This document shows, piece after piece, positions 28,421-36,969 of a stretch of DNA of 64,000 nt (positions are counted from its first letter, which is position 1; each line of letters starts with the position of its first letter). Under the pieces are notes generated by a model, which was not told the origin of the DNA, searched no databases, and worked only from the letters and a program-made list of their open reading frames with translations. This stretch comes from CAVYUC01 sp963816685 (GTDB taxonomy: Bacteria; Bacteroidota; Bacteroidia; Bacteroidales; Prolixibacteraceae), in contig CAWFMB010000031.1 in NCBI GenBank assembly GCA_963816685.1, positions 1 to 64,000 of the forward strand. The letters are read 5' to 3'. The translations under genes and the position numbers were made by a program.

Positions 28421-28672
28421 TTATTTTTTATCACCTGTTTTCCCTTGATTCTTAAAATAACGTTCTGATTTTCCCCACAACCGTCCAGCTTTACGGAAAA
28501 TATTTTTAGTCGCTTTTTCCATTGATTTATCTACTTTCCGGTAAGTTTCACTTTCATGGATTTTTTCGGCAGTGTCATCAATAAATTCTTCGGCTTTATC
28601 TATCCATTGTTCTGTTCTTTTCTTACTGTTTTCCTGTTCTGTTTTTGGTAATTTATTTTTATCCTGTTCCAT
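28421..28672 (-). CDS. small charged helical protein, unknown
   Basis: 83 residues, very rich in Lys and Glu with no signal peptide. Predicted almost wholly helical (EQWIDKAEEFIDDTAEKIHES, DKSMEKATKNIFRKAGRLW). The pattern resembles small stress-type or CsbD-like cytosolic proteins, but no family is recognised. The start ATG at 28672 is followed by the N-terminal EQDKNKLPKTEQENSKK. A coding role is supported by its sensible composition. Confidence 0.55.
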   Translation of the reverse strand: MEQDKNKLPKTEQENSKKRTEQWIDKAEEFIDDTAEKIHESETYRKVDKSMEKATKNIFRKAGRLWGKSERYFKNQGKTGDKK

Positions 28673-28967
28673 ATGATAAAATTATCTTTAAAAAGCTGGT
28701 GAATCATTTCAAAGTTAATCAAATAACCGGGAGGACACAAAAGTCCGGAATTTAGTCTGTCGGGCAAATAAGTTTTTCTTTTTTTTACATCACTAAAACA
28801 ATAAATTTTCTTTTTAATTGTTTTGCTTAGCGGACGTATAGCAGAATTATTTTTTAACTGGAAGAATTGTATTTTTAAAGAATACAACAGATTTTGTATT
28901 TATTCGTTATCTGATTTTTTAAGGATAAACGAAATAGGGTAGCAATATAAAATGCTAAAAAATTTAT

Positions 28968-29558
28968 ATGGTGAAACGATATTTTATACTTTCGATTTTA
29001 TTGTTTTCTATGTCTGTTCCTTCTTTTGCAAAGGATACTGAAGCATGGAAAAATGAAAAGAACCTTGAACAGCAATATGATGTGTTTAAGAACAATCTTG
29101 ATTACTGGAGCGGTAAATACATTGTAACAGAAAAGCAGTTGAACGAATTTTACGGGGCTTTTAACGATTCGGTTTCCGCGCTCGAAAATGAAACAAAGAA
29201 CAAGGCAATAAGAATCAATACACTTCAAAATGATTTGAATGAAGTGGACAAACAGCTGGAGGATACTAAAGCTGAACTGGACACCAGCATCAAAAATCAA
29301 AATGCAATTCAGGTTTTAGGGATGAATATGGAGAAAAGCGTCTATACCATTTTCATGTTTCTGTTTATCCTTGCACTTTTAATACTTCTTGCAATTATAT
29401 TTCTGCTGTATAAAAGAAGCAACACAGTTACTGTGCGGGCAAAAAAGGATTACGCCGAACTGAAGGAGGAATTCGAAGTACATAAAAAGAATGCCCTTGA
29501 ACGGTATACAAAAATGAACATGGAGCTGCACCATGTTCGGATGGGGCGAAATAAATGA
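28968..29558 (+). CDS. exported coiled-coil, single-pass membrane protein
   Basis: 196 residues. Signal peptide MVKRYFILSILLFSMSVPSFA, then a periplasmic coiled coil (about 60-115: NETKNKAIRINTLQNDLNEV, DKQLEDTKAELDTSI), a strong transmembrane helix (SVYTIFMFLFILALLILLAI, about 123-148) and a charged cytoplasmic helix ending HHVRMGRNK. The family is present in Bacteroidota, but its function is not known to me. It stands alone with a divergent small gene upstream. Confidence 0.7.
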   Translation: MVKRYFILSILLFSMSVPSFAKDTEAWKNEKNLEQQYDVFKNNLDYWSGKYIVTEKQLNEFYGAFNDSVSALENETKNKAIRINTLQNDLNEVDKQLEDTKAELDTSIKNQNAIQVLGMNMEKSVYTIFMFLFILALLILLAIIFLLYKRSNTVTVRAKKDYAELKEEFEVHKKNALERYTKMNMELHHVRMGRNK

Positions 29559-29715
29559 AATATGAGTTTCCCTGCGGGATGTAAATTTGTTCCGAAGCTT
29601 TAATTGAGAGGCGGTTCGACTACCCTCACTGTGAAAGTCAGGCTGAGCGTAGTCGAAGTCTGATTACCAGAAAATTGAAAAATAATTCCGCCAACAGGTT
29701 TCTTTATATTAATTG

Positions 29716-30708
29716 TTACTGAGGATCACCTTCCTGAATGCCGACAGGTGTTTTGGCAACAACAGGTTCCAGCGAATGCAGATATTTGAATAATGCTTTA
29801 AGATCATTGTCAGTCATTGTGCGGTAAGCACCCCATGGCATTGGTGAACCTGGAATTGCTACTCCGGCCCTGAATCGTGCTTTAAAGACTTCGGGTGTCC
29901 AAAATGCAATACGGCCGGTTTCCGGATCAGGTGTAAGGTTTGGTGTTACCAGATGTTTTCCTTTTACAATCAATCCTTTATCATTAAATACTTCAAATTT
30001 TGCCTGACCAGCATAATCAGGTCCAATGTATGCGCCGGTCATTTGGTTACGAAGGGTATGACAGCCCCGGCAATTGGCCACGCTTTCGGCAAGGTATTTA
30101 CCGTAGGCAATTGTTGTATCCGGTTCAGGGGAAGCAGGAATTATTTCATCGCCCATTGGTTTAATCAAACCAAAAGCATGAATGGCTTTCCCCATGAAAT
30201 TCCATTCATTGGCAGGGCGTATATTTTTTACCGGTTTAGTGGATCGTAAGTAGGAGATTATAGCCGTTAAATCCCGGTCGCTTAAATCGTAAAAAGGCAT
30301 AAAATCAAGTAACGGACTTCCATCGCGTTTAATACCGAACCGCAATGTCCGGGCAATTTCACCATCTGTAAAGGCGCCAATTCCAGATTCAATATCAGGG
30401 GTAATATTGGGTGTGTGAACAATTCCGGGAGGCATAATAAAATCCATGCCACCACTTAAAGGTACTTTCTCACCGGCTAACTTTCGTGCATATTCCGAAA
30501 CAGGTGCATGACAGTCGACACAATGAGCCGGCCCGTAAACCAGGTATTCGCCGCGGGCTATAAGAACCGAATCATGACTTGCAGTAATTTCCGGATATGG
30601 TGCATCATATTTTTGGTTGGCGTTTACATAAACAAAAACAATTACGCCGACAATGATTAGCCCAATGCTAAAAGCCAACCATTTGAATACTTTAAGTAAT
30701 TTTTTCAT
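29716..30708 (-). CDS. membrane-anchored diheme cytochrome c
   Basis: 330 residues from ATG 30708, chosen because it begins the signal-anchor MKKLLKVFKWLAFSIGLIIV directly. Two CxxCH haem sites, HCVDCHAP (about residue 65) and NCRGCHTL (about 210), each head a cytochrome c domain with distal Met candidates. Domain order and spacing resemble the diheme subunits of membrane dehydrogenases. It probably transfers electrons in the periplasm. No dehydrogenase partner is adjacent, so the donor is unknown. Confidence 0.8.
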   Translation of the reverse strand: MKKLLKVFKWLAFSIGLIIVGVIVFVYVNANQKYDAPYPEITASHDSVLIARGEYLVYGPAHCVDCHAPVSEYARKLAGEKVPLSGGMDFIMPPGIVHTPNITPDIESGIGAFTDGEIARTLRFGIKRDGSPLLDFMPFYDLSDRDLTAIISYLRSTKPVKNIRPANEWNFMGKAIHAFGLIKPMGDEIIPASPEPDTTIAYGKYLAESVANCRGCHTLRNQMTGAYIGPDYAGQAKFEVFNDKGLIVKGKHLVTPNLTPDPETGRIAFWTPEVFKARFRAGVAIPGSPMPWGAYRTMTDNDLKALFKYLHSLEPVVAKTPVGIQEGDPQ

Positions 30709-30988
30709 GTCATGCAATTTAAATTTCAATTTAAAATGCAATTGATTTATTTTTCTTGATTTTCATTTAAGTAGACTACAATCAATGCATTATAACAGTG
30801 TCAATTTACAACATAAAGGTTAAATAAAAAACAATTAAGTCTGTTTGTCTTAAAAATTTATTCTGCCGTATTTGGCTTACCTGGAGGGATGAGAAAATTT
30901 TAATTTTAGGATTGAAATTCATGATTTTTATTTTTTAATTGTTTTAATACTTTTACGACTTATTAAAACAAAACCAATTCATCCGTTT

Positions 30989-32653
30989 ATGAAATTCTGT
31001 ATATCATCCTTAGCTATCGGCATATTAATTTCTGTTGTAATTAAAGTACAAGCCCAGGCGGAAATAAAAATAGTTTCGGTTGATGCAACCCAGGAATATC
31101 AAACCATAACCGGATTTGGCGCCTCTCTGGCTTATTATGAAAACTGGCTGACAGCACATCCCAACCGATCGGAGATTTACGATGTAATTTTCAAGGAACT
31201 GAATCTCGATATACTGAGGGTAAGAAATGCTTATGGTTATGATGATGGCATGATTGGCCGCGTGAAACAATTTGCTGCCGCCGCTGAAAAATCACTGGGT
31301 CATCCAATTGATATCCTTGTTACTTCGTGGGGACCTCCTGGTTACCTGAAAAGTAATAATGACAGAAACAATGGCGGCACTCTGAAATACAGTATTGCCA
31401 GTGGAAAAATAAATTTCGATTATAACGGCTTTGCCAACTGGTGGAATGAATCACTGGATAATTACAATTCTAACGGAATTTATCCGAAATACATAAGTAT
31501 TCAAAATGAACCAGACTGGTCGGCATCTTATGAAAGCTGCCTGCTGCGGCCTTCTGAGGTTGTGACAGCAAGCGATACAATTGCGGGGTACAACAAGGCG
31601 CTCAATGCAGTTTATGATACGGTGATGAAACGCGAAAACCATCCTGTTTTTCTGGGACCCGAATGTATCGGTATCGGATATAATGCAGTTGAGAATTATG
31701 TGAATGCACTTGATTTATCAAAACTCTATGGAATTGCGCATCACCTGTATCATGGGGCAGAAGGTGGAACTGTTGAAAATGATCCGTTTACTTCGGCTAA
31801 CTACAGCAAAGCAGGTAAGTTTCATCCTGAAGTTCCGCATTTTCAGACGGAATATTCCCGTGGTGACTGGTTTTCCCTGGCGGGAATGATGTATCAGTCA
31901 CTGGCTGTGGAAAATGTTGCTGCTTTCCTCTACTGGGATCTCATTTGGAACAACGGCGGCCTGATAAACCTTCATTTTCCCTGGGATCGCTCGCAATGGA
32001 CAAATTCAAAAGGTTTTAACCGGACAAAGGATTTTTATGTTTTCAAACATTATTCAGCTTTCATACAACCCGGCTGGAAACGAATCGGCACAGCATCCGG
32101 AACGGAACTCATAAAGACCACTGCATTTATCAGTTCTTCCGGTGATTCGGCTAGTTTTATAGCCATTAACCGCTCAGCAACCGACACGTTTAAAATCCGG
32201 TTGCAGTTGCCTGGATTTAAAATCCACGAAGCAACGGCATATTCCACCACAGAAAGTGCCGACTTTAAAACATCGGATTATCTTGCTGATACATTACTGG
32301 TTGTGGCGCCAAAATCAATTAACACAGTCGAGCTCCGCTTGTCAAAGCTAAATACTGCTAACCATGATGTTTCGCTGGCTGCGGGCCACCGGTTTCTTAA
32401 AGTTTCCTGTTTTCCCAATCCTTTTGCCGAATCAACACAGATTCGTTTTGATACAGATGAAAGTGCCAGTTATTCACTTGAGGTTTTTGATTTAACCGGG
32501 CGGCAGATTTTTACACAAAAAGCAGGATTTTATCCTCCCGGAAAACATCATTTTACATATAACCGAAACGGTATAAAGCCTGGGATATATATTTATCATC
32601 TGAAAAGTTCAACAGGACGGTCAGGACGTGGACAGTTAACAGTTGTTGAATAG
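30989..32653 (+). CDS. secreted GH30-family glycoside hydrolase with T9SS sorting domain
   Basis: 554 residues. Signal peptide MKFCISSLAIGILISVVIKV, then a (beta/alpha)8 catalytic domain: YQTITGFGASLAYYENWL, LDILRVRNAYGYD, TSWGPPGYLKSNN. The acid/base Glu is in ISIQNEPDW (about residue 173) and the nucleophile Glu in FQTEYSRGDW (about 288). A beta domain and a C-terminal sorting domain (VSCFPNPFAESTQIRF ... KPGIYIYHLKSS) follow. GH30 members cut xylans, beta-1,6-glucans or related glycans; the exact subfamily is uncertain, with a glucuronoxylanase-like start. It is probably secreted by T9SS. No SusCD pair is adjacent. Confidence 0.85.
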   Translation: MKFCISSLAIGILISVVIKVQAQAEIKIVSVDATQEYQTITGFGASLAYYENWLTAHPNRSEIYDVIFKELNLDILRVRNAYGYDDGMIGRVKQFAAAAEKSLGHPIDILVTSWGPPGYLKSNNDRNNGGTLKYSIASGKINFDYNGFANWWNESLDNYNSNGIYPKYISIQNEPDWSASYESCLLRPSEVVTASDTIAGYNKALNAVYDTVMKRENHPVFLGPECIGIGYNAVENYVNALDLSKLYGIAHHLYHGAEGGTVENDPFTSANYSKAGKFHPEVPHFQTEYSRGDWFSLAGMMYQSLAVENVAAFLYWDLIWNNGGLINLHFPWDRSQWTNSKGFNRTKDFYVFKHYSAFIQPGWKRIGTASGTELIKTTAFISSSGDSASFIAINRSATDTFKIRLQLPGFKIHEATAYSTTESADFKTSDYLADTLLVVAPKSINTVELRLSKLNTANHDVSLAAGHRFLKVSCFPNPFAESTQIRFDTDESASYSLEVFDLTGRQIFTQKAGFYPPGKHHFTYNRNGIKPGIYIYHLKSSTGRSGRGQLTVVE

Positions 32654-32821
32654 TAAAATCCCCTTACACTCTGGATATTTCGGTCACAGGAATTACGAAC
32701 AGATTCCATCTTTTTTTTGAAAAAGGGGAAAGGCCGGGTGTTTACGTTTAGTTATGATTTAAACCGCAATGAATTCCACCCTTTAAACGTCAGCTGGATT
32801 TCAAGAGGAAATAAATTGATA

Positions 32822-32841
32822 TTGTGGAATTCCGTCCACAA
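32822..32841. promoter_or_regulatory. inverted repeat ttgtgga-N6-tccacaa
   Basis: Perfect 7-bp arms separated by 6 bp, about 200 bp before the first lipoprotein gene. A related gtgga...tccac spacing occurs at 33901-33938, before the second. It could be an operator shared by the cluster, which is inference. Confidence 0.3.
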
Positions 32842-33043
32842 AATCTCCATAGAAATCCACAAATATCCTGTTGATCCTGCAGGTTTGAAAAAATGCACTA
32901 CTCCGGTATATTTTCATTTAACTTTTTGAGTTTCTTGTATTTCAGGCAGATGAAGATGTTGAAGCTGTTTTTCTGGCAAGGTTTTGTCCGGGAAATGAAA
33001 ATTGAAATGAAAACAATGAAGTTGAACATTAAATGTAAAGATT

Positions 33044-33745
33044 ATGAAGAAAATGATGATTTTGGCGGCTGTGGCTTTGTTTGCATTCGCCTGCGACAAT
33101 GATGATGACACGCTTGATGACATTATCGATCCGAAGGTTTATATCTATGATTTTGATGACGGGACGGAAGGCTGGAATGGCGGTTATGCTGATTATCCGG
33201 CAGACGGGGAGGATGTACTCGGATTAAATTTCGAATCATCGGAATTGCCTGAACCCCTTGATGTAGATGAAGGTGCCCTGATGATATCGGGTACAGGAGG
33301 AGGAGAGAACCTGTTTCTTTATACAAAAAAGAAAATTACAGATTTGGAGCCCAATACTACTTATCAGGTATCATTTAAGGTAAAACTGGCTGCAACAATT
33401 GATACTGCCGGTATTGATACAAATAATGATGCAGCGCTGTATATTAAGGCAGGAGTGGCACTTTCAGAACCTGTAACCGAACCTGACAATGCAGGTTACA
33501 ACCGGTTTACAGGTATTGATAAAGGACAGGTTGGACAAAATGGTGCTGACGCAATAGTTTTGGCTGGTATTACTGATGAAACAAACTGGGATGATTTGAC
33601 CCTGGAAACCGTCAGCAATAATGAAAATCCGTTGCAAATAACCACTGATGCAAATGGTGAAGCCTGGGCATTTGTTGGTACTGAAACTGTTGCCGGAAAT
33701 GTTACCACTGTATTTTATGATAGCATTGAAGTGGATTTTGACTAA
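33044..33745 (+). CDS. lipoprotein, paralogue 1 of a tandem triplet
   Basis: 233 residues. The lipoprotein signal MKKMMILAAVALFAFAC has Cys at residue 17, followed by an Asp-rich spacer. The body is one beta-sandwich-like domain: YDFDDGTEGWNGGYADYP, LFLYTKKKITDLEPNTTYQV, a central LYIKAG-x-EP segment, GQVGQNGADAIVLAGI and a terminal YDSIEVDFD. The same blocks recur in the next two genes. Jelly-roll folds with 'D-x-G-x-x-GW' openings often bind carbohydrate, but no ligand residue is identifiable. It is likely on the cell surface or periplasmic. Confidence 0.75.
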   Translation: MKKMMILAAVALFAFACDNDDDTLDDIIDPKVYIYDFDDGTEGWNGGYADYPADGEDVLGLNFESSELPEPLDVDEGALMISGTGGGENLFLYTKKKITDLEPNTTYQVSFKVKLAATIDTAGIDTNNDAALYIKAGVALSEPVTEPDNAGYNRFTGIDKGQVGQNGADAIVLAGITDETNWDDLTLETVSNNENPLQITTDANGEAWAFVGTETVAGNVTTVFYDSIEVDFD

Positions 33746-33801
33746 GTCAAATTCATTTAGAAGTTTGAAATTATTAGGGTTTCATAAATTTAAACAAGAC
33801 A

Positions 33802-33834
33802 AGGCGGTATCCATTGGATACTGCCTGTTTTTTT
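33802..33834 (+). terminator. terminator after lipoprotein 1
   Basis: aggcggtatcca and ttggatactgcct form a 12-bp stem with one G-U pair, followed by a T run. Confidence 0.7.
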
Positions 33835-34105
33835 ACAGCTGTATGTATTGTGAGGATGTCAAATTGAAAAATTTGCGGCAATCTGAATGATTTTGATTAC
33901 TGTGGATTTGGTCAACATATTTCATTTGAATTCCACAAAGGGGTCATTGCTGCAAGTATTGAAAGTTGTTAATTTTAGATAAAGTTTTATTCATATCCCC
34001 CTGTATCAGCCGGTTTTGATATTAATTATTGAAGAACAATTATAAATGGCAGGATTTTATCTTGTAAAATAAATGAAACGGAAATAAGAATTTAAAATGA
34101 TAGTT

Positions 34106-34819
34106 ATGAAGAAATTAATGATTTTGGGAATATTGATATTTGCGCTGTTTGCGTGCGATAAAGAGGATGTGGATGATGTATTGGATCAACCTGTTGAATT
34201 GTCGTACGATTTTAATTCAGGCGCAGAAGGGTGGACTGGCGATTTCGCGGATTACCCTGTGGGAGAGGAAGAATCATATGCTTTGGATTATAATGTTACC
34301 GATCTTCCGGCGCCACTTGATGAGGATAACGGTTCAATAATGGTGACAGGTACAAATATGAGCGATGATTTGTTCATGTATATCAAAAACAAAGTGGATG
34401 GATTGGATCCAAATACAACATACAATGTGACTTTTAATGTAGAGTTTGCCTCCAATGTACCTGATGATATGGCGGGAGTAGGTGGAAGCCCGGGCGAATC
34501 GGTCTGGATTAAAGCCGGTGCAACTACCATTGAACCGGTTGCTGAGCAGGATGATATGGGTTATTACCGGATGGTAATCGATAAAGGCGGACAAAGTCAG
34601 GGTGGTGCAGATATGATGGTTTTAGGCGATTTTTCAAATGATACGGATATGGACGAATATACGCTAAAAACTGTTTCGAATGACACTCCAATGACAGTTA
34701 CAACCAACAACGATGGTGAATTATGGCTGATTGTTGGTACTGATTCAGGTTTCGAAGCTACCACCACAATTTATTACAATGCAATAACCGTAGAACTCGA
34801 CCCCCTGGTTGAGAACTAA
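34106..34819 (+). CDS. lipoprotein, paralogue 2 of the triplet
   Basis: 237 residues from ATG 34106; an ATG three codons upstream is also possible. Signal MKKLMILGILIFALFAC, then the same block order as paralogue 1: YDFNSGAEGWTGDFADYP, LFMYIKNKVDGLDPNTTYNV, VWIKAGATTIEPV, DKGGQSQGGADMMVLGDF, LWLIVGTDSG and YYNAITVELDP. Its own terminator follows, so the three genes can be expressed separately. The function is unknown. Confidence 0.75.
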   Translation: MKKLMILGILIFALFACDKEDVDDVLDQPVELSYDFNSGAEGWTGDFADYPVGEEESYALDYNVTDLPAPLDEDNGSIMVTGTNMSDDLFMYIKNKVDGLDPNTTYNVTFNVEFASNVPDDMAGVGGSPGESVWIKAGATTIEPVAEQDDMGYYRMVIDKGGQSQGGADMMVLGDFSNDTDMDEYTLKTVSNDTPMTVTTNNDGELWLIVGTDSGFEATTTIYYNAITVELDPLVEN

Positions 34820-34851
34820 GGATAATAAGATTTACCCCATTCATACATTCG

Positions 34852-34893
34852 ATCACCTTATCGGTATTTGTACCTGTGAGGTGATTTTTTTTT
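34852..34893 (+). terminator. terminator after lipoprotein 2
   Basis: atcacctta ... tgaggtgat stem with an inner ggta/tacc pairing, followed by nine T. Confidence 0.7.
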
Positions 34894-34923
34894 GTTACAC
34901 GAAAAACAATCAATAAATTTAAG

Positions 34924-35646
34924 ATGAAAAAGATAACGTTACCGGGATTTGCAGTTTTAACAATAGCTGGCTTTTTATCCTGTGTCGATAATGATAATAT
35001 GACTGGACAGAATAATGTTACCGTTGAACATTACTATACATTTGATGCTGATACAGAAGGTTGGGAAGGAGGTTTTGCCGGCTATCCGCCGGGAGATTCT
35101 ACCGCATATGAATTTAAATTTAAAGAGACTTCAATTCCTGAATCAATTGGTGCGGGAGACGGGGCATTAATGCTTTCGGCCAAAAATGCAAGCAAGGATT
35201 TGTTCATGTTTGTAAAGAAACCGGTAACAGGTTTAATTCAAAGTAACACCTATCAGGTGGAATTTACAGTGGAATACTTCTTGAATTTCTCCGGAGATAC
35301 AATTCGTGCAACTGATAGTTCCGTAGCCCGTATTTGGATGAAAACCGGCGCTACAACGGTTGAGCCGCAGGCAACAGATGATGGCACAGATTTATTGATT
35401 ATGAATATTGACAAAGGAGATCAGGGAATTGGGGGTTCAGATATGGTGGTTGTGGATGAAGTCAGCAGTACCGGCAGCAATGGATTTTCCCTGAAGTCGG
35501 TAACCAATGAGGAACCATTGTATGTAACCACTGATTATCACGGGCAGATTTGGTTGATTGCGGGTGTGGAATCGGGAATTAAAAGCACCACAGCAGTATA
35601 TTTCAGTTCGGTTAAAGTGGTGCTTCACCCTGTAATTGATTATTAA
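34924..35646 (+). CDS. lipoprotein, paralogue 3 of the triplet
   Basis: 240 residues. Lipobox in LTIAGFLSC, then YTFDADTEGWEGGFAGYPPG, LFMFVKKPVTGLIQSNTYQV, IWMKTGATTVEPQ, DKGDQGIGGSDMVVVDEV, IWLIAGVESG and YFSSVKVVLHP. The order of conserved blocks is identical to the two upstream genes, showing local duplication. Divergence among the three is large, so the duplications are old. No partner genes are adjacent. The function is unknown. Confidence 0.75.
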   Translation: MKKITLPGFAVLTIAGFLSCVDNDNMTGQNNVTVEHYYTFDADTEGWEGGFAGYPPGDSTAYEFKFKETSIPESIGAGDGALMLSAKNASKDLFMFVKKPVTGLIQSNTYQVEFTVEYFLNFSGDTIRATDSSVARIWMKTGATTVEPQATDDGTDLLIMNIDKGDQGIGGSDMVVVDEVSSTGSNGFSLKSVTNEEPLYVTTDYHGQIWLIAGVESGIKSTTAVYFSSVKVVLHPVIDY

Positions 35647-35696
35647 CAGAAGGTGTAGCCGGATAGTTTTTAAGTTTTAAACCACATTTTATATAT

Positions 35697-35722
35697 ATCC
35701 CCGGGCTATTAAACCCGGGGGT
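35697..35722. terminator. G/C-rich hairpin between convergent genes
   Basis: ccccggg-ctattaaa-cccgggg lies between the third lipoprotein and cysK, which converge. It has no strong T run, so termination efficiency is uncertain. Confidence 0.4.
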
Positions 35723-35773
35723 TGGATATATTGTAGCCATGCATGATTTATTGATAACCAGTAACTCCTCTTT

Positions 35774-36685
35774 TTAATATAAACCATCGATGGAAAGATA
35801 TCTTTCACCGTGGTCGTAGTTAAACGTTAAAATCCTTGAACCGGATGGGATTTCCTTAATTTTTTTAGCAACCGCTGCCAGCGATGCTCCGGATGAAATT
35901 CCTCCGAAAAGGCCTTCTTCCTTTGCTGCTTTTTGTGCATATTCAAATGCTTCTTCTTTTGATACGGTGATGGTGCCGTCGAGCAGATCAGTTTTTAAAT
36001 TGTCGGGGATAAAACCTGCGCCAATTCCCTGTATGGAGTGGGGGCCAGGTTCTCCACCGCTAATTACCGGGCTTGAATCGGGTTCAACAGCAAAAACTTT
36101 TATGTTTGGAAACTCTTTTTTTAACACTTCTGCAACTCCGCTGATATGACCGCCGGTTCCTACACCTGTAATTAAATAATCAATTCCTTCGGGAAAATCG
36201 TTAACAATTTCCTGGGCTGTGTACAAACTGTGGGCTGCAATATTTGAAGGATTTGAAAACTGCAGGGGAATCCAGGAATCTTTTATTTCCGCTGACAGTT
36301 CCTGTGCTTTGGCGATAGAGCCTTTCATGCCTTTTTCCTTTGGTGTGAGCACTAGTTCTGCTCCAAGTGCAGTAAGGACCTGGCGGCGTTCCATTGACAT
36401 GGATTCGGGCATGGTTAAAATCAGCCGGTAACCTTTTACTGCAGCTACAAGTGCCAGTCCAATTCCTGTATTTCCGGAAGTTGGTTCAATAATGACTGAG
36501 CCTGTTTTTATGGTCCCGTTCTTTTCTGCATCCTCTACCATCTTCAGCGCAATCCGGTCTTTTATACTGCCTCCCGGATTTGCTTTTTCCATTTTTACCC
36601 AAACTTCGTATCCTGCAGGATACAAACGGTTAACTCGTACATGGGGTGTCTTGCCAATGGTTTCCAAAATGTTTTGAACTTTCAT
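35774..36685 (-). CDS. cysK: cysteine synthase A (O-acetylserine sulfhydrylase)
   Basis: 303 residues, the usual family length. PLP Lys lies in the motif PGGSIKDRIA (about residue 42). The Asn/Thr substrate loop is EPTSGNTGIG, the phosphate-binding loop is TGVGTGGHISG and the C-terminal Ser of GGISSGA is present. The enzyme makes L-cysteine from O-acetylserine and sulfide in the cytosol. The gene is preceded by a short Cys-rich leader ORF, a terminator and an alternative antiterminator, which suggests attenuation by cysteinyl-tRNA supply. Confidence 0.92.
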   Translation of the reverse strand: MKVQNILETIGKTPHVRVNRLYPAGYEVWVKMEKANPGGSIKDRIALKMVEDAEKNGTIKTGSVIIEPTSGNTGIGLALVAAVKGYRLILTMPESMSMERRQVLTALGAELVLTPKEKGMKGSIAKAQELSAEIKDSWIPLQFSNPSNIAAHSLYTAQEIVNDFPEGIDYLITGVGTGGHISGVAEVLKKEFPNIKVFAVEPDSSPVISGGEPGPHSIQGIGAGFIPDNLKTDLLDGTITVSKEEAFEYAQKAAKEEGLFGGISSGASLAAVAKKIKEIPSGSRILTFNYDHGERYLSIDGLY

Positions 36686-36710
36686 AATTGTAATATTAAA
36701 ATCGGTTATT

Positions 36711-36747
36711 AAAAAAAAAGCCTTCCTGATATTTCAGGAAGGCTTTT
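36711..36747 (-). terminator. leader terminator upstream of cysK
   Basis: Read leftward: AAAAGCCTTCCTGA, loop AATA, TCAGGAAGGCTTTT, then more T. This 14-bp stem with a U tract lies about 25 bp before the cysK ATG, after the leader ORF, so it would stop transcription before cysK unless prevented. Confidence 0.85.
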
Positions 36748-36799
36748 CATTATTTAGTATTAATTTTTTCGAAATCTATTAATGAAAACACTCCTTCCC
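36736..36799 (-). promoter_or_regulatory. predicted antiterminator pairing in the cysK leader
   Basis: On the leftward transcript, TTTTCATTA at the leader ORF's end (36780-36788) is complementary to TAATGAAAA just before and into the terminator (36744-36752). GGGAAGG (36793-36799) can pair with CCTTCCT of the terminator's 5' arm (36736-36742), with one G-U pair. The two structures exclude each other. The first strands lie inside codons 9-15 of the leader ORF. Confidence 0.7.
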
Positions 36800-36823
36800 T
36801 CTATCGGAAAAGCAACAGATCAT
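36779..36823 (-). CDS. cysteine-rich leader peptide of cysK
   Basis: 14 codons and a stop: MICCFSDRGKECFH. Three of 14 codons are Cys, two of them adjacent at positions 3-4. It lies between a good promoter and the terminator. A ribosome stalled at codons 3-4 for lack of Cys-tRNA would leave codons 9-14 free to form the antiterminator. A ribosome finishing the ORF would cover them, and the terminator would form. The design follows classical amino-acid attenuators. The role is inferred from sequence only. Confidence 0.7.
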   Translation of the reverse strand: MICCFSDRGKECFH

Positions 36824-36854
36824 ATTATGGCAAGTCGTGTAATTCATTTCGTAA

Positions 36855-36884
36855 CAAAAGTAAACGATTTTTTCTAAAATTCAA
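36855..36884 (-). promoter_or_regulatory. cysK leader promoter
   Basis: Read leftward: TTG at 36882-36884, 19-bp spacer, TACTTTTG at 36855-36862. This matches the Bacteroidota -33/-7 pattern with TAnnTTTG. Transcription would start about 25 bp before the leader ATG. Confidence 0.7.
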
Positions 36885-36969
36885 TTATGTAACAGCAGTA
36901 AAACAGAATTGTTTCAGGAAATGTAAAATTAATTCCACAATAAAACCGCAACTGTTTCGGTGCATCTTT

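Noticed and set aside
32717..32929. 70-codon frame before the lipoprotein triplet
   Set aside because: No start context, no family features, atypical composition. Probably chance.
36711..36747. Terminator as a bidirectional terminator serving a plus-strand gene
   Set aside because: No plus-strand gene ends here. cysK starts about 25 bp further on the minus strand, so a leader role fits better.
36782..36877. Plus-strand 31-codon frame MKTLLPSIGKATDHIMAS... opposite the cysK leader
   Set aside because: The leader peptide, promoter, terminator and alternative pairing all read on the minus strand and explain the region better.
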